DNA of 64,000 nucleotides. It comes from Lunularia cruciata. Taxonomy: Eukaryota > Streptophyta > Marchantiopsida > Lunulariales > Lunulariaceae. Shown piece by piece: positions 48,561-59,880 of this stretch. The stretch is from positions 50,411,001-50,475,000 of the forward strand of contig OX419755.1 in the NCBI GenBank assembly GCA_948567375.1, in the 5' to 3' direction. The notes beneath the pieces were generated by a model that worked only from the letters and a program-made list of their open reading frames with translations, was not told where the DNA came from and ran no database searches. The stretch's first letter is position 1, and every line of letters starts with the position of its first letter. A program made the position numbers and the translations under genes.

Positions 48561-50344
48561 TCATACCAAGGAGAGTATGTTGCCGGTCCAGAAAGACAAG
48601 GAAGGTGAACCCAAAGCAAAACATCATAGTGATTGATGAGTTGTTAGGGGTAGAAGAATCAGAAGGCAAAGCCAAGTACACATCAAAAGACTTGGGAGGA
48701 GAAGAAGAACCAAAGCTTACGCTGCAAAGCAAAGGGTGATGATGATGAAATGGAAGTTTAGAAACAAGGTGAAGACAATGCTGACACAGAAGAACAAGAG
48801 TTCCATGCTTTGATTGACCACATGGGAGGAGGAGACATTTTGTGTCTAGAATTGCCAAGGATAGAGATAAACGAGACACCAAAATTCAAACCAAAGTTGG
48901 AGTTTCAAAAGGGTAGGAGATCAAAGAGAAGTATTTGTACTGCTGGTGTAGAAACAAGCAAAGCAAGCCTAGTAGAGGAAGAGAGAAGAAGCTTGGATGA
49001 AATGCCCATGAGAGTGAGAAGATTGAGAATCTGGAGTAAAGCTCCAGTAGATGAAGTGAGGATCATAGAACCTAAAGAACCAAAGACTACCAGAGCCTTT
49101 GATGGGGTAGAGTACTTGTTGCAAGTAGTCCATCCCTTGTAATTATAGGTGAAGAAGAAGAGAGAAGAGTTGAGAGGAAATAAAACTAAAAGATGAATTG
49201 GCAATAGTGAAGTACATGAGTGAAGAAAATTTGGAGTTGAGAAGGAAGTTAATTTGTGGAGAGCAAGAATTAGAAGAACTTTGGATTGAAGTAAAGCTTA
49301 GGAGGAAGAAGATTGAGAGCTTGACTGAAGACTTTGTAAAGAGAGGCAAAGCAATGACAAAGCAAGAAGAAGATTAAAAGGATCTGATTGCAAAGATTGA
49401 GACCTTGAGAGCAGAAGTTCATGACACGCAAGTGGAAGTTATTCATTTGAAGGCTATGGCAGCAATAATGGCACAACAGTTGGAGAGCTTGAAGACAAGT
49501 GCAGCAAAGAAGGATTGAGCTTGGCAAAGAGAGTTAATTGTGCAAACTTGTGAGGAGGAGAAATTGCATGGGTTGATCAAGGGAATAGAAAAACAACTCA
49601 AGCAAAGTGTGAAGGAGAAGGAAGCATTAAAAGCCAAGTTGGAAGATGAGGTGAAGATGTATAAGGAGGAGTTGCTAGTGGAGAGAGAGAAGCTACAGAC
49701 ATCTAGGCAAGAGACAATTGAGGGAATAATTGTGAGAGTAAAGGTGATGCTCAACATTGTATCTAAAGTTCAATTAGAAGAAGCAAGATTGCATGAATTG
49801 AAATTGATAGTGCAGGAGATGAGGACAAAGAAAGTGAAAGATGTAAGTTGAATAAATTATTAATCAGTCTGAGAGATTGAGTAGATAGGAAGATGTTAGA
49901 GGCAGGAGAGAAGGTTTGTCTTAGATTAGATATAGCAAGACATGAGTTAGATGAGATTTGGAACCAAAAAAGGAAAATCCAATGCAAAGTAATAAAAGTG
50001 GGAGTGCAAGTGTCTTTGGATCAATAACTTGAGACATTAGAGAAGAATGCGTCAGAAGATAGCAATGTAAATAAATTACCCATGATCTCAATTGTGGATT
50101 GTAGTAAGGAAGTAATAGAATTAGTAGAGGGTGTAGCAATATTAGATAAACCCAAAGATGGGGAAATTTGTGAAGGAATGTTGGATGTGGAAACCAAAGT
50201 TGAGGTTGAAATTGGATTGGAGTAGTAACAATTTTGAGATTTGAAGAGGCAGATATGAAGAGGTGCATTGTTATTTTGGATCTATAGGTTGGTAAAGTTA
50301 TTATAGAATAGTTTAATTATTAGTTACTATCAAAGTGCTTTGCC

Positions 50345-50352
50345 TATTTAAA
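50345..50352 (+). promoter_or_regulatory. TATA box of LTR-C copy B
   Basis: TATTTAAA followed by GGAGGCATTTGTAG, the same context as in copy A. It lies about 120 bp after the ORF stop at 50226 and 670 bp before the LTR end, which places the ORF in U3. Confidence 0.65.
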
Positions 50353-51020
50353 GGAGGCATTTGTAGAAAAATGTTGTTCATTATTCATAATTTATGAAGA
50401 TAGATAAAGCAAAGTGCTAAGATCAGTGCTCATTGCTTGAGCTTAATTCCGAGTATCAATCTTGTGTGTGTGTTTATGAGTGTTGGAGAATTTCAAAGTG
50501 CAAGTCATTGAGCTTGTTGGATGTTGGATTCCACAACCTTGATTTCATTTTGTGTGTTTGATCTTGAGTGGATAGCAATCAAAGCAATGCCTTGATAGAT
50601 CTGAGAGGAATTGTAGTGTCAGCAATATTTTGCATTTGTGAGTGTAGTGTGAGTTTGATGTGAAACAATTTTGGTTGAGGAAGTTGTGCCTTCAGTGGAG
50701 GAGTGGAATGCAATTTTGAAGTGAAGTCATTTTACAATGAAGTAGCAGTCTTCAAGAGAATATGAATCATCATAATCGAAGTTGGTTTGAAAAGATTGGA
50801 TAGTATTGTGATTATGGAGTGTAAATTCATGACGAGACTATGATCAATACTTGTTACTCTCTTTTGGTTGTGGTTTTTACTTGAGAGATTAAAGATGCAA
50901 CCAAGAAGAACTACATTGTTACTATTTACTTTGTATTTGACCATTTTTGACTTGTATCTTTGTGGGAACAAAATTTATTTACCTGATTACCACAAAATGG
51001 ATACTTATTGGGTTGTCACA

Positions 51021-51025
51021 TATGG
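51021..51025. repeat. Target-site duplication of copy B, right (TATGG)
   Basis: Identical to 43611-43615, directly after GTTGTCACA. Confidence 0.9.
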
Positions 51026-51669
51026 TGTCCTTGGTGAAGAGAAAGGATGACTAAGAGATTGAATCCAAGACGTGAGACAACGGTGGTTGATTTATCATCA
51101 AAAGCTAAGTTGGAGGAGGAAGCAAAGTCGAACATGTGGGGACTTTGAGGAAGAAGAGCTCACTTTGAGGAGTAAGGAGTCAAGCAAAGAAAGTGAAGGT
51201 GATCCCAAAATTTAGTAGTTAGCCCAAGAAGTGGCCAAGGAGGAGGATCAGGAGTTTTATGAAAAAATTGAGTCCATGGAGAGAGGAGACACTCCTTACT
51301 TGGAATTACATGAAGATGATATTTTGGAAGAGAAGTAAGGAGAACCAAGAGTGGTGTTCCAAAGAGGAGTAAGATGAAGAAGGGGTTTGCAATCTGCAAG
51401 TATAGGGCTGAGTTGCGAAGAAGATGATGAGAAGAGCTTGGAAGAGATTGGCTTGAAGGTAAGGAAATCAAGACCTTCGGGTAAGGCACCATGGAATGTA
51501 TTGTCTATTGAAGCTGGCAATGAGGATGCATTCCCAAGCATAAACTATCTATCAAGTGTAGTCTATCCCATATTAGTGCATTTACAAGAAGAGATGAAGG
51601 AGATGAAGAAAGACTATCTAAAGGTGAAGGATGAGCTTTAGGTGGTGAAGAAGTTGAGTAATGAAGTCA
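51026..51669 (+). mobile_element. LTR-C copy E, right part (truncated by a gypsy LTR)
   Basis: Resumes the E copy of the U3 ORF after copy B: an acidic segment comparable with EEELTL of copy A, then SINYLSSVVYPILVHLQEEM and KKDYLKVKDEL (51387-51641). This is the start of the coiled-coil half. It stops at 51669, where the TGTAACACCC-type LTR is inserted. The E promoter and LTR end are not in the window. Confidence 0.75.
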
Positions 51670-52336
51670 TGTGAGCCGGATTTTCTCTCACTCAAGATGA
51701 ACCTCTAATGGTTATTATGGTAATGCACCATGGACTAAGAAGGTACGGAAGCCCTACTCCATCATACTCCTCCAAGGCTAATATTCCAAGACTCAAACCA
51801 TTGCTCACTAGAGAACTCAATGAGAGAGAAATAGTTTCAAATGAAAGGATGATGAGTAACTCCTCACTCTTAGTTTATATACTTGTGAAATAGTTACGCA
51901 CTAACGTTTCTAATTATTGGATTAACTCAAGTTACTAGGCTAAGAGTCAAATAAAGTCAAAAAGTCTAACTCATAGGAATATTCTCCTAAGCATGTGATC
52001 TTATCTTGACCCAACCACTAAGTCAAGGATTCCTTCACATGGGCTATCCTTGGACTATAGAGGAATTTGAAGCAAAAAGGCTTGTGGGTTCAAGAATTCT
52101 CAACTCTTTTTCAAAGCCAAAGACCTAGGAATAATACCAAGTCAATAGACTAGAACCACAAATAGTGATGCTTATCTTTTCTACTTTTCTAAAATAAGGT
52201 CCCTTCTATCTTAACTTTGACTAAATTTAGCTAATTATGGCCATCTTTTATCTCTATATAAATAATTATCCCTCAAGTACTAGTAATACCAAAATAAATA
52301 TCATAATAGCACATACATACAAAAATGGGTGTTACA
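51670..52336 (-). mobile_element. 3' LTR of minus-strand gypsy element (TGTAACACCC family)
   Basis: The minus strand begins TGTAACACCCATTTTTGTATG at 52336 and ends CCGGCTCACA at 51670. The same LTR recurs in opposite orientation at 53017-53699. A purine-rich AGTAAGGGGTAAA sits just upstream as a weak polypurine tract, which makes this the 3' LTR. The flank on the E side is AGTCA (plus strand); its partner beyond the lost 5' end is not visible. Confidence 0.8.
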
Positions 52337-52384
52337 TTTACCCCTTACTAAGTTTTCACTTTGTCCTCAAAGTGAAGATCTCTC

Positions 52385-53011
52385 TACCTTCTATGATACA
52401 TCTTTAGTTTATCATGGTTAATCCTATCAAAGTGCATTTCTCCCAAATCCTTGAGATCATAAGTGTAATTTCTCCACACCTTCTCTACTATGAAAGTTCC
52501 GACGTACTTAGTTAAAAAATTCTTTTGCATTCTCTTGAATTGAATGAATCAAACAATATCACCCAATCACCTTCTTTGAAGTCCTCCACCTTCTTCTTGC
52601 CTTGCCTCTTCTCATAGCTCTCCTTTTGTTTCCTTTGGGCTTGCTCAACTCAAGCCATAGCAATTGCTCTTGCCTCCTCCAATTCCATGAGTTGATCCTT
52701 CCTTGACTTCTTTGCATCACCTCTTTGTGCTTTCTCCAATCTCCTACAAACGCTTAAGAAGGTAGGAAGATCAAAGTGAATAGGTAAAGTAGACTCAATA
52801 CCATATACCAAATGAAATGGAGAATATTTGGTGGATGTCTTTACGGTCATCCTACACTCCCAAAAAATCACATGCATCTTCTTGACCCAATGATGTTATG
52901 CATCTTTGGCCAACATCATGCATAAGTTATGATTGGTTCTCTCTTCCAAGCCATTGGAATTTGACTTATAAGATGTAGTTACTCTATGTGTGATAGAGAA
53001 ATATCATAACA
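52385..53011 (-). pseudogene. Integrase C-terminal half of the TGTAACACCC gypsy element
   Basis: Continues the integrase interrupted by the solo LTR. The minus strand gives HRVTTSYKSNSNGLEERTNH (the NG.E region holding the third catalytic residue), TVKTSTKYSPFHLVYGIES, TLPIHFDLPTF, a Lys/Glu-rich stretch and VEDFKEGDWVILFDSF. The reading ends at about 52385, just before the polypurine-like tract. No chromodomain seen. Frame changes occur near 52650 and 52880. Confidence 0.75.
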
Positions 53012-53016
53012 TGACT

Positions 53017-53699
53017 TGTAACACCCATTTGTGCATGTATATGGTATTGTGATATTTAGTTTGGTATTACTAGTACTTGAGAGGTATCATTTATTTAGAA
53101 ATAAAGGACGATTCTACATTATTCATGATTAGCTAAAGTTAGTCATGGCTAAGATAGAGGGGACCTTAATTTAGAGGAAGTGGAAAAGATGAGCACCACT
53201 ATTCTAATGTGTTGACTTGGTATTATTCCTAGATGTTTGGCTTTGAGGAAAGAGTTGAGAACTCTTGGGCACACAAACCTTTTTGTTTTTGATTCTTCTT
53301 TAGTCCAAGGATAGTCCATGTGAAGGAATGCTTGAATTAGTGGTTAGGTCAAGATAAGATCACATGCTTAGTGGAATATGCTCATGTGGATGGATGTTTG
53401 TTTATAATTTTTGATTTTACTTGACTTTTAGCCTAGTAACTTGAGTTACTCCAGTAATTAGTAACTTTGGTACGTAACTATTTCACAAGTATATAAACAA
53501 GGAGTGAGGAAGTACTCATCATCCTTTCATTTACAACTATCTCTCTCTCATTGAGTTCTCTAGTGAGCAATGTCTTGAGTCTTGGAGTGTTAGCTTTAGA
53601 GGAGTATGATGGAGTTGGGGTTCCTTGCCTTCTTAGTCCATGATGTGCTACCATAATAACCATCAGAGGTTCATCTTGAGTTGGCTCACCGACTATAGT
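53017..53699 (+). mobile_element. Solo LTR of the TGTAACACCC family, inside the integrase
   Basis: Starts TGTAACACCCATTTGTGC and ends GGTTCATCTTGAG...GGCTCAC, 683 bp, opposite in direction to the element it entered. GACT precedes it (53013-53016) and follows it (53701-53704), consistent with a target duplication of (T/C)GACT with one change. The integrase reading resumes on both sides. About 20 bp present near the end of the sister LTR (GAGAGAAAATCC) is missing here. Confidence 0.8.
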
Positions 53700-53704
53700 G
53701 ATGC

Positions 53705-54476
53705 TCTTTATAAATTCTCTTCCTCTATCAAAAACCAACTACAAAGGACACCAAAACCTAGTGATAATACATTCATTAAGAAACCTACCAACTTCATTCT
53801 TGTCCCTCAATGGAAAAGCCTCAATCCACTTGGTAAGGTAATCAATAACTATCACAATGTACAGAGTTTTTCCTTGGGGTTTTATTGAGAGGACTTACAA
53901 AGTCAATTCTCCACTTCCCAAAAGGTCTTAGCAATGGAATTGATCTAAGAGGAGGAGTGGAAGTAGAATTTCTAGCAAGAGCTTGATAAACATTACACGT
54001 TTTGCAATAATCAAGAAAATCCTTGAAAATCCCCCTCCAATGGTAACCTACATCTAGAATCTTGAAAGCAATCACTATTCTTAAAAAGTGTCTCTCACAC
54101 TCTCAACCTTCATAAAACTCCTTTATGAGTAAGATAGACTCTTCCTTACTCACCATTCTTCAAAGTAGACCATCTGCTCTTTGGTGAAAAAGAATATCCT
54201 CCACCATTATGTAAGGTCTAGATCTTGCTACAAGGGCCTTACATGCATCTCTTTTGGATAGTTACCTCTTGTAAAAAAGTCCACAATCTCCTTGTATTCC
54301 ATCAGAACCTCTTGAGTGATTGAGATTGTCATGAGCTCCTCATTTGGGAAGGAATCATCCATTGGTTCAACACTATCATGATCATAGGCCCTAGATAACA
54401 AATCGACATTTGCATATTTCTTTCTTGGCCTATACTCAATGGTGTAGTCATGCTTAGAGACAAGAGTATCATCCAC
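53705..54476 (-). pseudogene. Integrase N-terminal and core region, TGTAACACCC gypsy
   Basis: Minus strand: a tether segment YTIEYRPRKKYANVDLLSRA (within 54228-54476); the zinc-binding end with DYCKTCNVYQ; then GKWRIDFVSPLNKTP (53842-54075). The catalytic core has VIDYLTKWIEAFPLRDKN (first Asp) and VFDRGREFIKS (second Asp), after which the solo LTR interrupts. A stop precedes VFDRGREF. Inactive. Confidence 0.8.
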
Positions 54477-54832
54477 CTTGCTAGCCTTCCTTCCACATTA
54501 GGTTTGTTGAAGATGTATTTCAAAGCCTTGTGATCCATGACAATTGTACCCTTCCATCCAATCAAGTAGTGTCTCATCTTCTTGAGACCAAACATCACTA
54601 TCAACCCTTCTCTCTCCATGACTAAGTAGTTCTTTTCTACTAAAACCATCTGCCTACTAGCATAAGCTATTGGATGATCATGGCCATCTTGGTCTAATTG
54701 ACTAAGCGTGCATCCTATAACTACATTGAAAGCATCAATGTAGAGGATGAAAGGTTTACTCCAATCAAGTTTAGCAAGAATTGGAGCCACAACAAAGGAT
54801 TTCTTGAGCTTTTCAAAAGCTTTGAGAGCCTC
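54477..54832 (-). pseudogene. RT end and RNase H of TGTAACACCC gypsy, truncated
   Basis: Shows AFEKLKKSFVVAPILAKLDW, then the RNase H catalytic positions: Asp in FILYIDAFNVVIGCTLSQ, Glu in LVMEREGLIVMFGLKKM, Asp in IVMDHKALKYIFNKP. The reading stops at the junction near 54833, where the LTR-C gypsy element begins. The RT fingers and palm, gag and 5' LTR are missing from the window. Confidence 0.85.
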
Positions 54833-54957
54833 TATAGTACCCACTTTTTTTGGTTTTGGATAGTTTTAGGAAAATTTGAAGAAGAAGCACGTGAGTAAAG
54901 CCTAAAGAGGGCTGAACGGGAAAGAAAGTAGAGAAGCGTATGAGTGGGTCAAAATTA
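54833..54957 (+). mobile_element. Truncated 5' LTR of the LTR-C gypsy element (first 125 bp)
   Basis: TATAGTACCCACTTTTTTTGG, then GGATAGTTTTAGGAAAATTT through GAACGGGAAAGAAAGTAGA and GTGGGTCAAA, matches 59881-60003 almost base for base. After 54957 the match ends and gag-like sequence begins, so the rest of the LTR (including the U3 ORF, promoter and primer-binding site) has been deleted here. Confidence 0.8.
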
Positions 54958-55019
54958 CCACAGCCGATCCTGCCAAGTCAAACGATGACTTTGTTACCTA
55001 TCACTTGACACGCCTATCA

Positions 55020-56060
55020 AAAGTTTAAGGGGACAGGACAAGACAAAGATCTTGATGAATTAATTGAGGAATTCAAAGTCATCTCCTTTGCCAACAAGGA
55101 ACATGACTTTGCGGATCATTTGTGAATTTTTCCAAGTCTGCTCCAAAAGAAAGCTTGGAGTTGGTACACCCATGTAACCCAAAAGGGGTTCACACCAGCT
55201 GATTGGGCAGACTTACTAAATGGCTTCTTGGAACAATTCCGGGAAGTTGATTATGATATGAGTGTCTTTGCAACACTCAATGATTTGGACCAAGGGAAGA
55301 AGGAAAAGTTGAGAGACAACTCCAAGCGGTTCATGGCCCTATTGAACCAAGTTCCAAAACAATCTGAGGTGGTAGGTTACTCCTATGCCCAAGCCATTAC
55401 TTGGTTCCTTGGTGGACTTTCACCAAAGATTCATGTCTTTGCCAGGGAGAGGAATGTAACTTCCTTGGACAAAGTACTCAAACATGTTGCCCAATATGAG
55501 GTGGCTCACTCTCACTTGTCCAACAACCAAAGAAATCGGGAGAAGAAAGGCAAGAAGCCAAGGAGGAAAGCTTCTTGCAACACATCCCCTTCTTTGGAGG
55601 AATCCTCCACATCTTCAAGTTCTTCTTTGGAATCCGAAGAAGAAGCTAAGCTAAGAAGAATACAAAGACAAGGATCATAAGCTGGAGACTCTTGGACAAG
55701 GATTGTATTCTTCTTGGCTTTGTACATTTGTATCCTCCTTTTGGCACTGAAGGCACATGGAGTCCCGTTTTAGAGGGAGAATGGCCAGACCTCAAAATTC
55801 TGAAGGTTGAGACACGCATGGGTAAGAAGAAGTGCAATCTCAAAGAAGTGAGTACTTCTTCTTTGTCTTCATGCAAGGCAAAGAGGTTGTGCCCAAAAGC
55901 TATCCTTTCTGCCAAGGAGGTAAAGATTCTAGCAAAAGCTAAAGCTAAAGCCTTGCAGAAAGAAATCAAGGAAGTAGTGCTTAGAACATGGGAAATGAGT
56001 TTGGAGGAGGATACAAAGACAAAGCCCCTTTTTTTCCAGTGGATATTTGGTCCAAAGTAA
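55020..56060 (+). pseudogene. gag of the LTR-C gypsy element
   Basis: Early frame: DELIEEFKVISFANKEHDFA then a stop. The gag core continues with KKAWSWYTHVTQKGFTPADW and the open frame 55228-55680 (LLNQVPKQSEVVGYSYAQAI, ITWFLGGLSPKIHVFARE, then a serine-rich and basic tail). A basic segment 55692-56060 follows in another frame. No intact zinc knuckle is seen in this copy, although the related gag at 62.9-64 kb has them, so this copy probably lost that part by deletion. Confidence 0.8.
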
Positions 56061-56638
56061 AGGACTTGATCCAAGCCAAGGTTGGTCAACCCAAAGAACA
56101 TTGGGTCAAGGCTATTAATACTCCAATCACCATCTTGAAGCACCCCAAAGTCCAATTTGAACAAGGACAGACTTCAGACCCAAAGACAAAGGCAAAAAAG
56201 GTGAAGTTGGGAGGAGTTCCGCAGTATGATATTGTGGCTGATTTGGCGTCTCCAAGTGCTAATGTCACATTTAAGCAATTGTGGGAGGACAACAAGCTGT
56301 ACAAGAAGCAGTTGAGTTCAACACTCAAGAAAGTAAGGGCAATGACCAAGAAAGACTTGTCCGCAATTTATTATATTGAACAAGAAGATTTGGGATCTCC
56401 CAAAGTAGATGTAGAGATTGCAAGTTGCATGATTACATCCATACCCATTGATTTAGGGTCGGGTGTGAATGTCATGACAAAAGACACTACACATCGATTG
56501 GGGTATACAACATTTGAACCAACATCCCGAATTTTGAAATTTGTGGATCAAACTAGGAGACGACCTTTGGGCATGCTGTTAAATATCACTATGATCATTG
56601 GTGGTGTGCACTTCAAGTTAAATTACATTGTGTTGTGA
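56061..56638 (+). pseudogene. Protease region of the LTR-C gypsy element
   Basis: The open frame 55988-56638 carries the aspartic-protease signature PIDLGSGVNVMTKDT at about 56447 (usual form DSGSGVNVM; catalytic Asp kept), then TFEPTSRILKFVDQTRRRPL and IGGVHFKLNYIVL, the flap and C-terminal motifs. The protease would mature the gag-pol polyprotein. The region before it (WEDNKLYKKQLSSTLKKVRA) is linker. Confidence 0.8.
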
Positions 56639-56744
56639 CTAGTACCCAGAACTGGTAACCCTCTCTTGATTGGAATACCCTAGCTGTATAGTGCCCAAGT
56701 TATTATAAAATTGGCACCAACAAAATTTATGGTTTAAGGACATT

Positions 56745-57852
56745 TTGTCCAAAGATCAGAAGCTGGTGACCATGAGTTGGACAAGGGTCTCTCACCTTGG
56801 GAAAAAAATGTTGTCTAAAGACAAAGATGAATCCAAAGATTCATTGTCTTTGTCTTCAAAAGACTCCAAAGACAAAGTCCAAGTGAATTACTTGGAATGC
56901 TACGAGGTAGAGGTCAAAGATGAAGACCCGAACAACATTGCCTTGGGCAAACATGACTTGGAGGAAGGGGGTTTGACTGCAATTTGGCTTGGATTATGCC
57001 GAGTAAGCCATGTGGAAGGAGTCATCAACCTCAATGAATATCAAGATATTGTCTTGATTGAAGGACACATTTTGAAGATTTCAATATTAGTCACTTTGGA
57101 GGAGTTGGCAAGATACACTACCTTGTTTATAGAAATCTAGGATGTATTTGCTTGGTCTATTGTTCAAATGCTGGGTATTCCACAAGAATTTGGAGAACAC
57201 ACAATTGATATGGTTGAAAGTGTAGTTCCGGTTTGGCAAAGACAATATTGCTTGAACCTGGAGTACTCACTCTTGGTGAAAGCTGAAATTGACAAGTACT
57301 TGGGGGCCAAAATAATCTTTTTTGTCTTAAGAAGTGAATGGGTTTCACACATTTTCATTGTCCCAAAGAAGAAAACTAGGAAGATTTGTGTGTGCCAAGA
57401 TTTTTGCAAGTTGGAATGCAGTAACGAGTAAGGATCATCATCCTTTGCCTTTTACGAATACAATTTTGGACCAAGTAGCTAGTCACCCTTGTTACAGTTT
57501 TCTTGATGGATTTTTAAGGTACAATCAAGTACTCATCCAAGAAGAGGACAAGGATAAAGCTACATTCACTATCGATTGGGGCACTTTTTCTTACAATCAA
57601 ATGCCCTTTGGGTTGTGTAATGCTCTTGCTACTTTCCAGCGGATGATGAATGCAATCTTCAAGGATTTTTTGTGCAAATTTGTGGAAGTCTTTATTGATG
57701 ATTTTTGTGTTTTTGGGCAAAGAGATGTACATTTGGATAACCTTCACCAAACTTTTGAAATGTGTCATTTTGCCAGTTTGTCATTACACTCGGAGAAATG
57801 CTTCTTCACAATGAAGGGGGGAATTCTTCTGGGGCATCGGGTGTCAAGCTGA
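56745..57852 (+). pseudogene. Reverse transcriptase of the LTR-C gypsy element
   Basis: A linker (56745-57140) leads into DVFAWS and GIPQEFGEHTIDMVESVVPV, then QRQYCLNLEYSLLVKAEIDK and EWVSHIFIVPKKKTRK (57168-57431). After a frame change come SKDHHPLPFTNTILDQVASH, YNQMPFGLCNALATFQRMM, and the catalytic EVFIDDFCVFG (both Asp kept), then LHSEKCFFTMKGGILLGHRV. One in-frame TGA at 57850-57852 precedes GIEVDVEKFKVI. The motifs resemble the Athila/Tat side of plant Ty3/gypsy rather than chromoviruses; tentative. Confidence 0.88.
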
Positions 57853-58460
57853 GGTATTGAAGTTGATGTGGAGAAGTTCAAAGTAATCTCACCTTTGGAA
57901 TCCCCAAAGAACATTTGGGAGCTGAGAGCCTTCTTGGGACATGTTGGATACTACAAACGCTTAGTTTCAAATTATGCAATGCTTGCTACACCCCTTACAA
58001 AGATGCTAAAAGAAGTCCAAGGACTACTTGTGAGAAGCAAAACAAGAAGATGCTTTCCAAGTATTGAAAAAAAGCCTGGTTGAAGCACCAATTATGAGGG
58101 CCCCAAATTGGGATGCCTCTTTTCATGTGTATGTGGACACTTTGTCCATGGAAATCAGAGTCATCTTGAGTCAAAAGGACAAGAAGAAAGACTATCCGGT
58201 TTATTATGCCAGCCAACAATTATCAATTTTAGAATAGAACTATTCAACAAGTGAAAGAGAAGCACTCGGCATGGTTTATGCCTACAAGAAATTTCACCAC
58301 TACCTACTGGGATACAAGTTTGTCTTCTATGTTGACCATTATGCATTGCAACATTTGGTCAAGAGGGCAGATTTGTTTGGCAAATTGCAAGATGGATCTT
58401 GTTGTTACAAGAATTCACATACACTGTACAAGTAAGGAAGAGAGCTTTGCATTTGAATGA
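57853..58460 (+). pseudogene. RNase H of the LTR-C gypsy element
   Basis: Connection domain NIWELRAFLGHVGYYKRLVS (57868-58083), frameshift near 58020, then EAPIMRAPNWDASFHVYVDT (first Asp), YPVYYASQQLSILE, EREALGMVYAYKKFHHYLLG (Glu) and FVFYVDHYALQHLVKRA (Asp). The degraded tether ends in a stop near 58434; another frame carries it on to the integrase. Confidence 0.82.
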
Positions 58461-59836
58461 GGACTTCCTATCTAGGTTACAATGTCAAGACCAAGACTTG
58501 GAAGTCAATGATCAGTTTCTTGATGAAGAACTGTATCATCTAATGGTTGTGCAAAGCACAAGGTATGCGGCCAAATATCACTATATGCATACTTGTCATT
58601 GTCTTGAGGGGCTAGACCCAGAGCAGAGGGCAGTCTTCCTCAAGAAGATGGGATCGTACCACTTAAAACACAACATTTTGTTTAAGATGGGTGAAGATCA
58701 AGTACTTTGGAGATGTTTAAGGGGCATACAAAGTTGGAGGAGTCATTGAGTCCTTACACTTTGAAGCATCAAGGGGACACTATGCCCTGAAGAATATTGT
58801 GAAGAAAATCCATTCAGCAAGGTATTGGTGGCCTACAATGTATAAAGATATGTATGCCCATATTCAAAGTTGTGATGCCTATCAAAGAACAGGAAAACTG
58901 ACGGCAACTTCTCAGTGGCCTTTGAGACCGATTTTGCCCTTGGGTCCATTCAAGAAATGGGGTATTGATTTTGTGGGTCTGATTCAACCAGCGACTTGAG
59001 TCACAAGGAAGATGGACATCTTAGTATGCACTGATTATGCTACCAAGATGGTAGAAGCAGAAGCAACTCGGAGAGATGATGCGGAAATAGTGGTAGAATT
59101 TTTCTTCCATAACATCATCTCTTGTTATGGGTGCCCTCTAGAATTGGTTAGTGATCAAGGAACTCATTTTTTGAACTCTTTGGTGGAAGGGTTAACCAAG
59201 TACTTCCAGATCAAACATCAAAAGATGACACTCTACAATCCAAAAGCTAATGGACTGACAAAGAAGGCCAATGAATTGTTGTGTAAAATTTTGAACAAGG
59301 TGACAATCAATTATACCTACAATTGGGACACAAAGTTACATGCAGCTTTGTGTGCATATAGAACAACTGAAAAGATAACCACCAAGAAAACTCCATATTT
59401 CTTGACATACGGATTGCATCCTATACTACAAGTTGAATTTGAAGTACCGTCATATTTGATTCTTTGCAAAGAATGATTGTCAGAGGAAGAAAGCTAGGAT
59501 CTTTAGATCCATCAACTAATGTGCTTAGAAGGGGAAAGAGACAATGCAATGCAAGCCATGAAGGAAGAACAAGAACAAAGGAAGGCTAGGCACGACAAGA
59601 GAATCAAGCTTATAGCTATTCAGGAGGGTGATTTGGTATTGTTATATGACAATTGCCGACTATTCTTTCATGGTAAACTGCATTTAAGGTGGATGGAGAC
59701 ATACCGTGTTATGCATATATATGCCAATGGCTTGATTCAACTTGCAGACCTAGAAGGCAATCCTTTTTCCACTCAAGTAAACAAGTGGAGGGTTAGAAAA
59801 TATTGGACCATGGACCCAATATTGTATAAAGAATAG
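58461..59836 (+). pseudogene. Integrase of the LTR-C gypsy element
   Basis: Zinc-binding region: LHFEASRGHYALKNIVKKIH and CDAYQRTGK (second Cys of the CxxC pair is Tyr). The linker WGIDFVGLIQP leads to the core (59012-59476): CTDYATKMVEAEATRRDDAE (Asp1), LVSDQGTHFLNSL (Asp2), YNPKANGLTKKANELLCK (Glu). The C-terminal part (59519-59836) contains RHDKRIKLIAIQEGDLVLLY, LRWMETYRVMHIYANGLIQL and VNKWRVRKYW. No chromodomain. The polypurine tract follows 32 bp after the stop. Frame changes and stops break it; all three catalytic acids survive. Confidence 0.88.
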
Positions 59837-59867
59837 GTTAGCGGTGTTTGTAGGGACACTCACATTT

Positions 59868-59880
59868 GAGAGAGGGGGTA
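59868..59880 (+). promoter_or_regulatory. Polypurine tract
   Basis: GAGAGAGGGGGTA directly before the LTR start TGTGGTATCC. It primes plus-strand DNA and marks the left boundary of the 3' LTR, which is what identifies copies A, B and E as LTRs. Confidence 0.85.

Larger units (their letters stand above)
44220..50226 (+). pseudogene. U3 ORF of LTR-C copy B (coiled-coil protein), split by copy A
   Basis: Plus-strand coding relic in two parts. Part 1 (about 44220-44944) has an N-terminal module ending FMAEVASSDCEEGP, the stretch GYKVDTYWD, and PHYFVPFAARFYFGLDL with a following SIDILKTRKR. Part 2 (48556-50226) continues in frame after removal of copy A and one AGAAG. It is acidic and Lys/Glu-rich, with YLLQVVHPL, long heptad-like helices (49540-49851), and a C-terminus TKVEVEIGLE. 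Stops occur in both parts. No enzyme motif is visible; the C-terminal half is predicted coiled coil by its Leu/Glu/Lys pattern. Function unknown. Confidence 0.75.
43616..51020 (+). mobile_element. LTR-C copy B: solo LTR interrupted by copy A
   Basis: Begins TGTGGTACCC and ends GGTTGTCACA, flanked by TATGG on both sides. Subtracting copy A and its duplicated 5 bp leaves about 3.79 kb. A single LTR with no primer-binding site, gag or pol inside means a solo LTR, normally the product of LTR-LTR recombination. A TA microsatellite lies at 43626-43646. The U3 ORF runs from near 43.9 kb to 50226, the TATA box is at 50345, and R/U5 occupies the last 650 bp or so. Confidence 0.88.
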
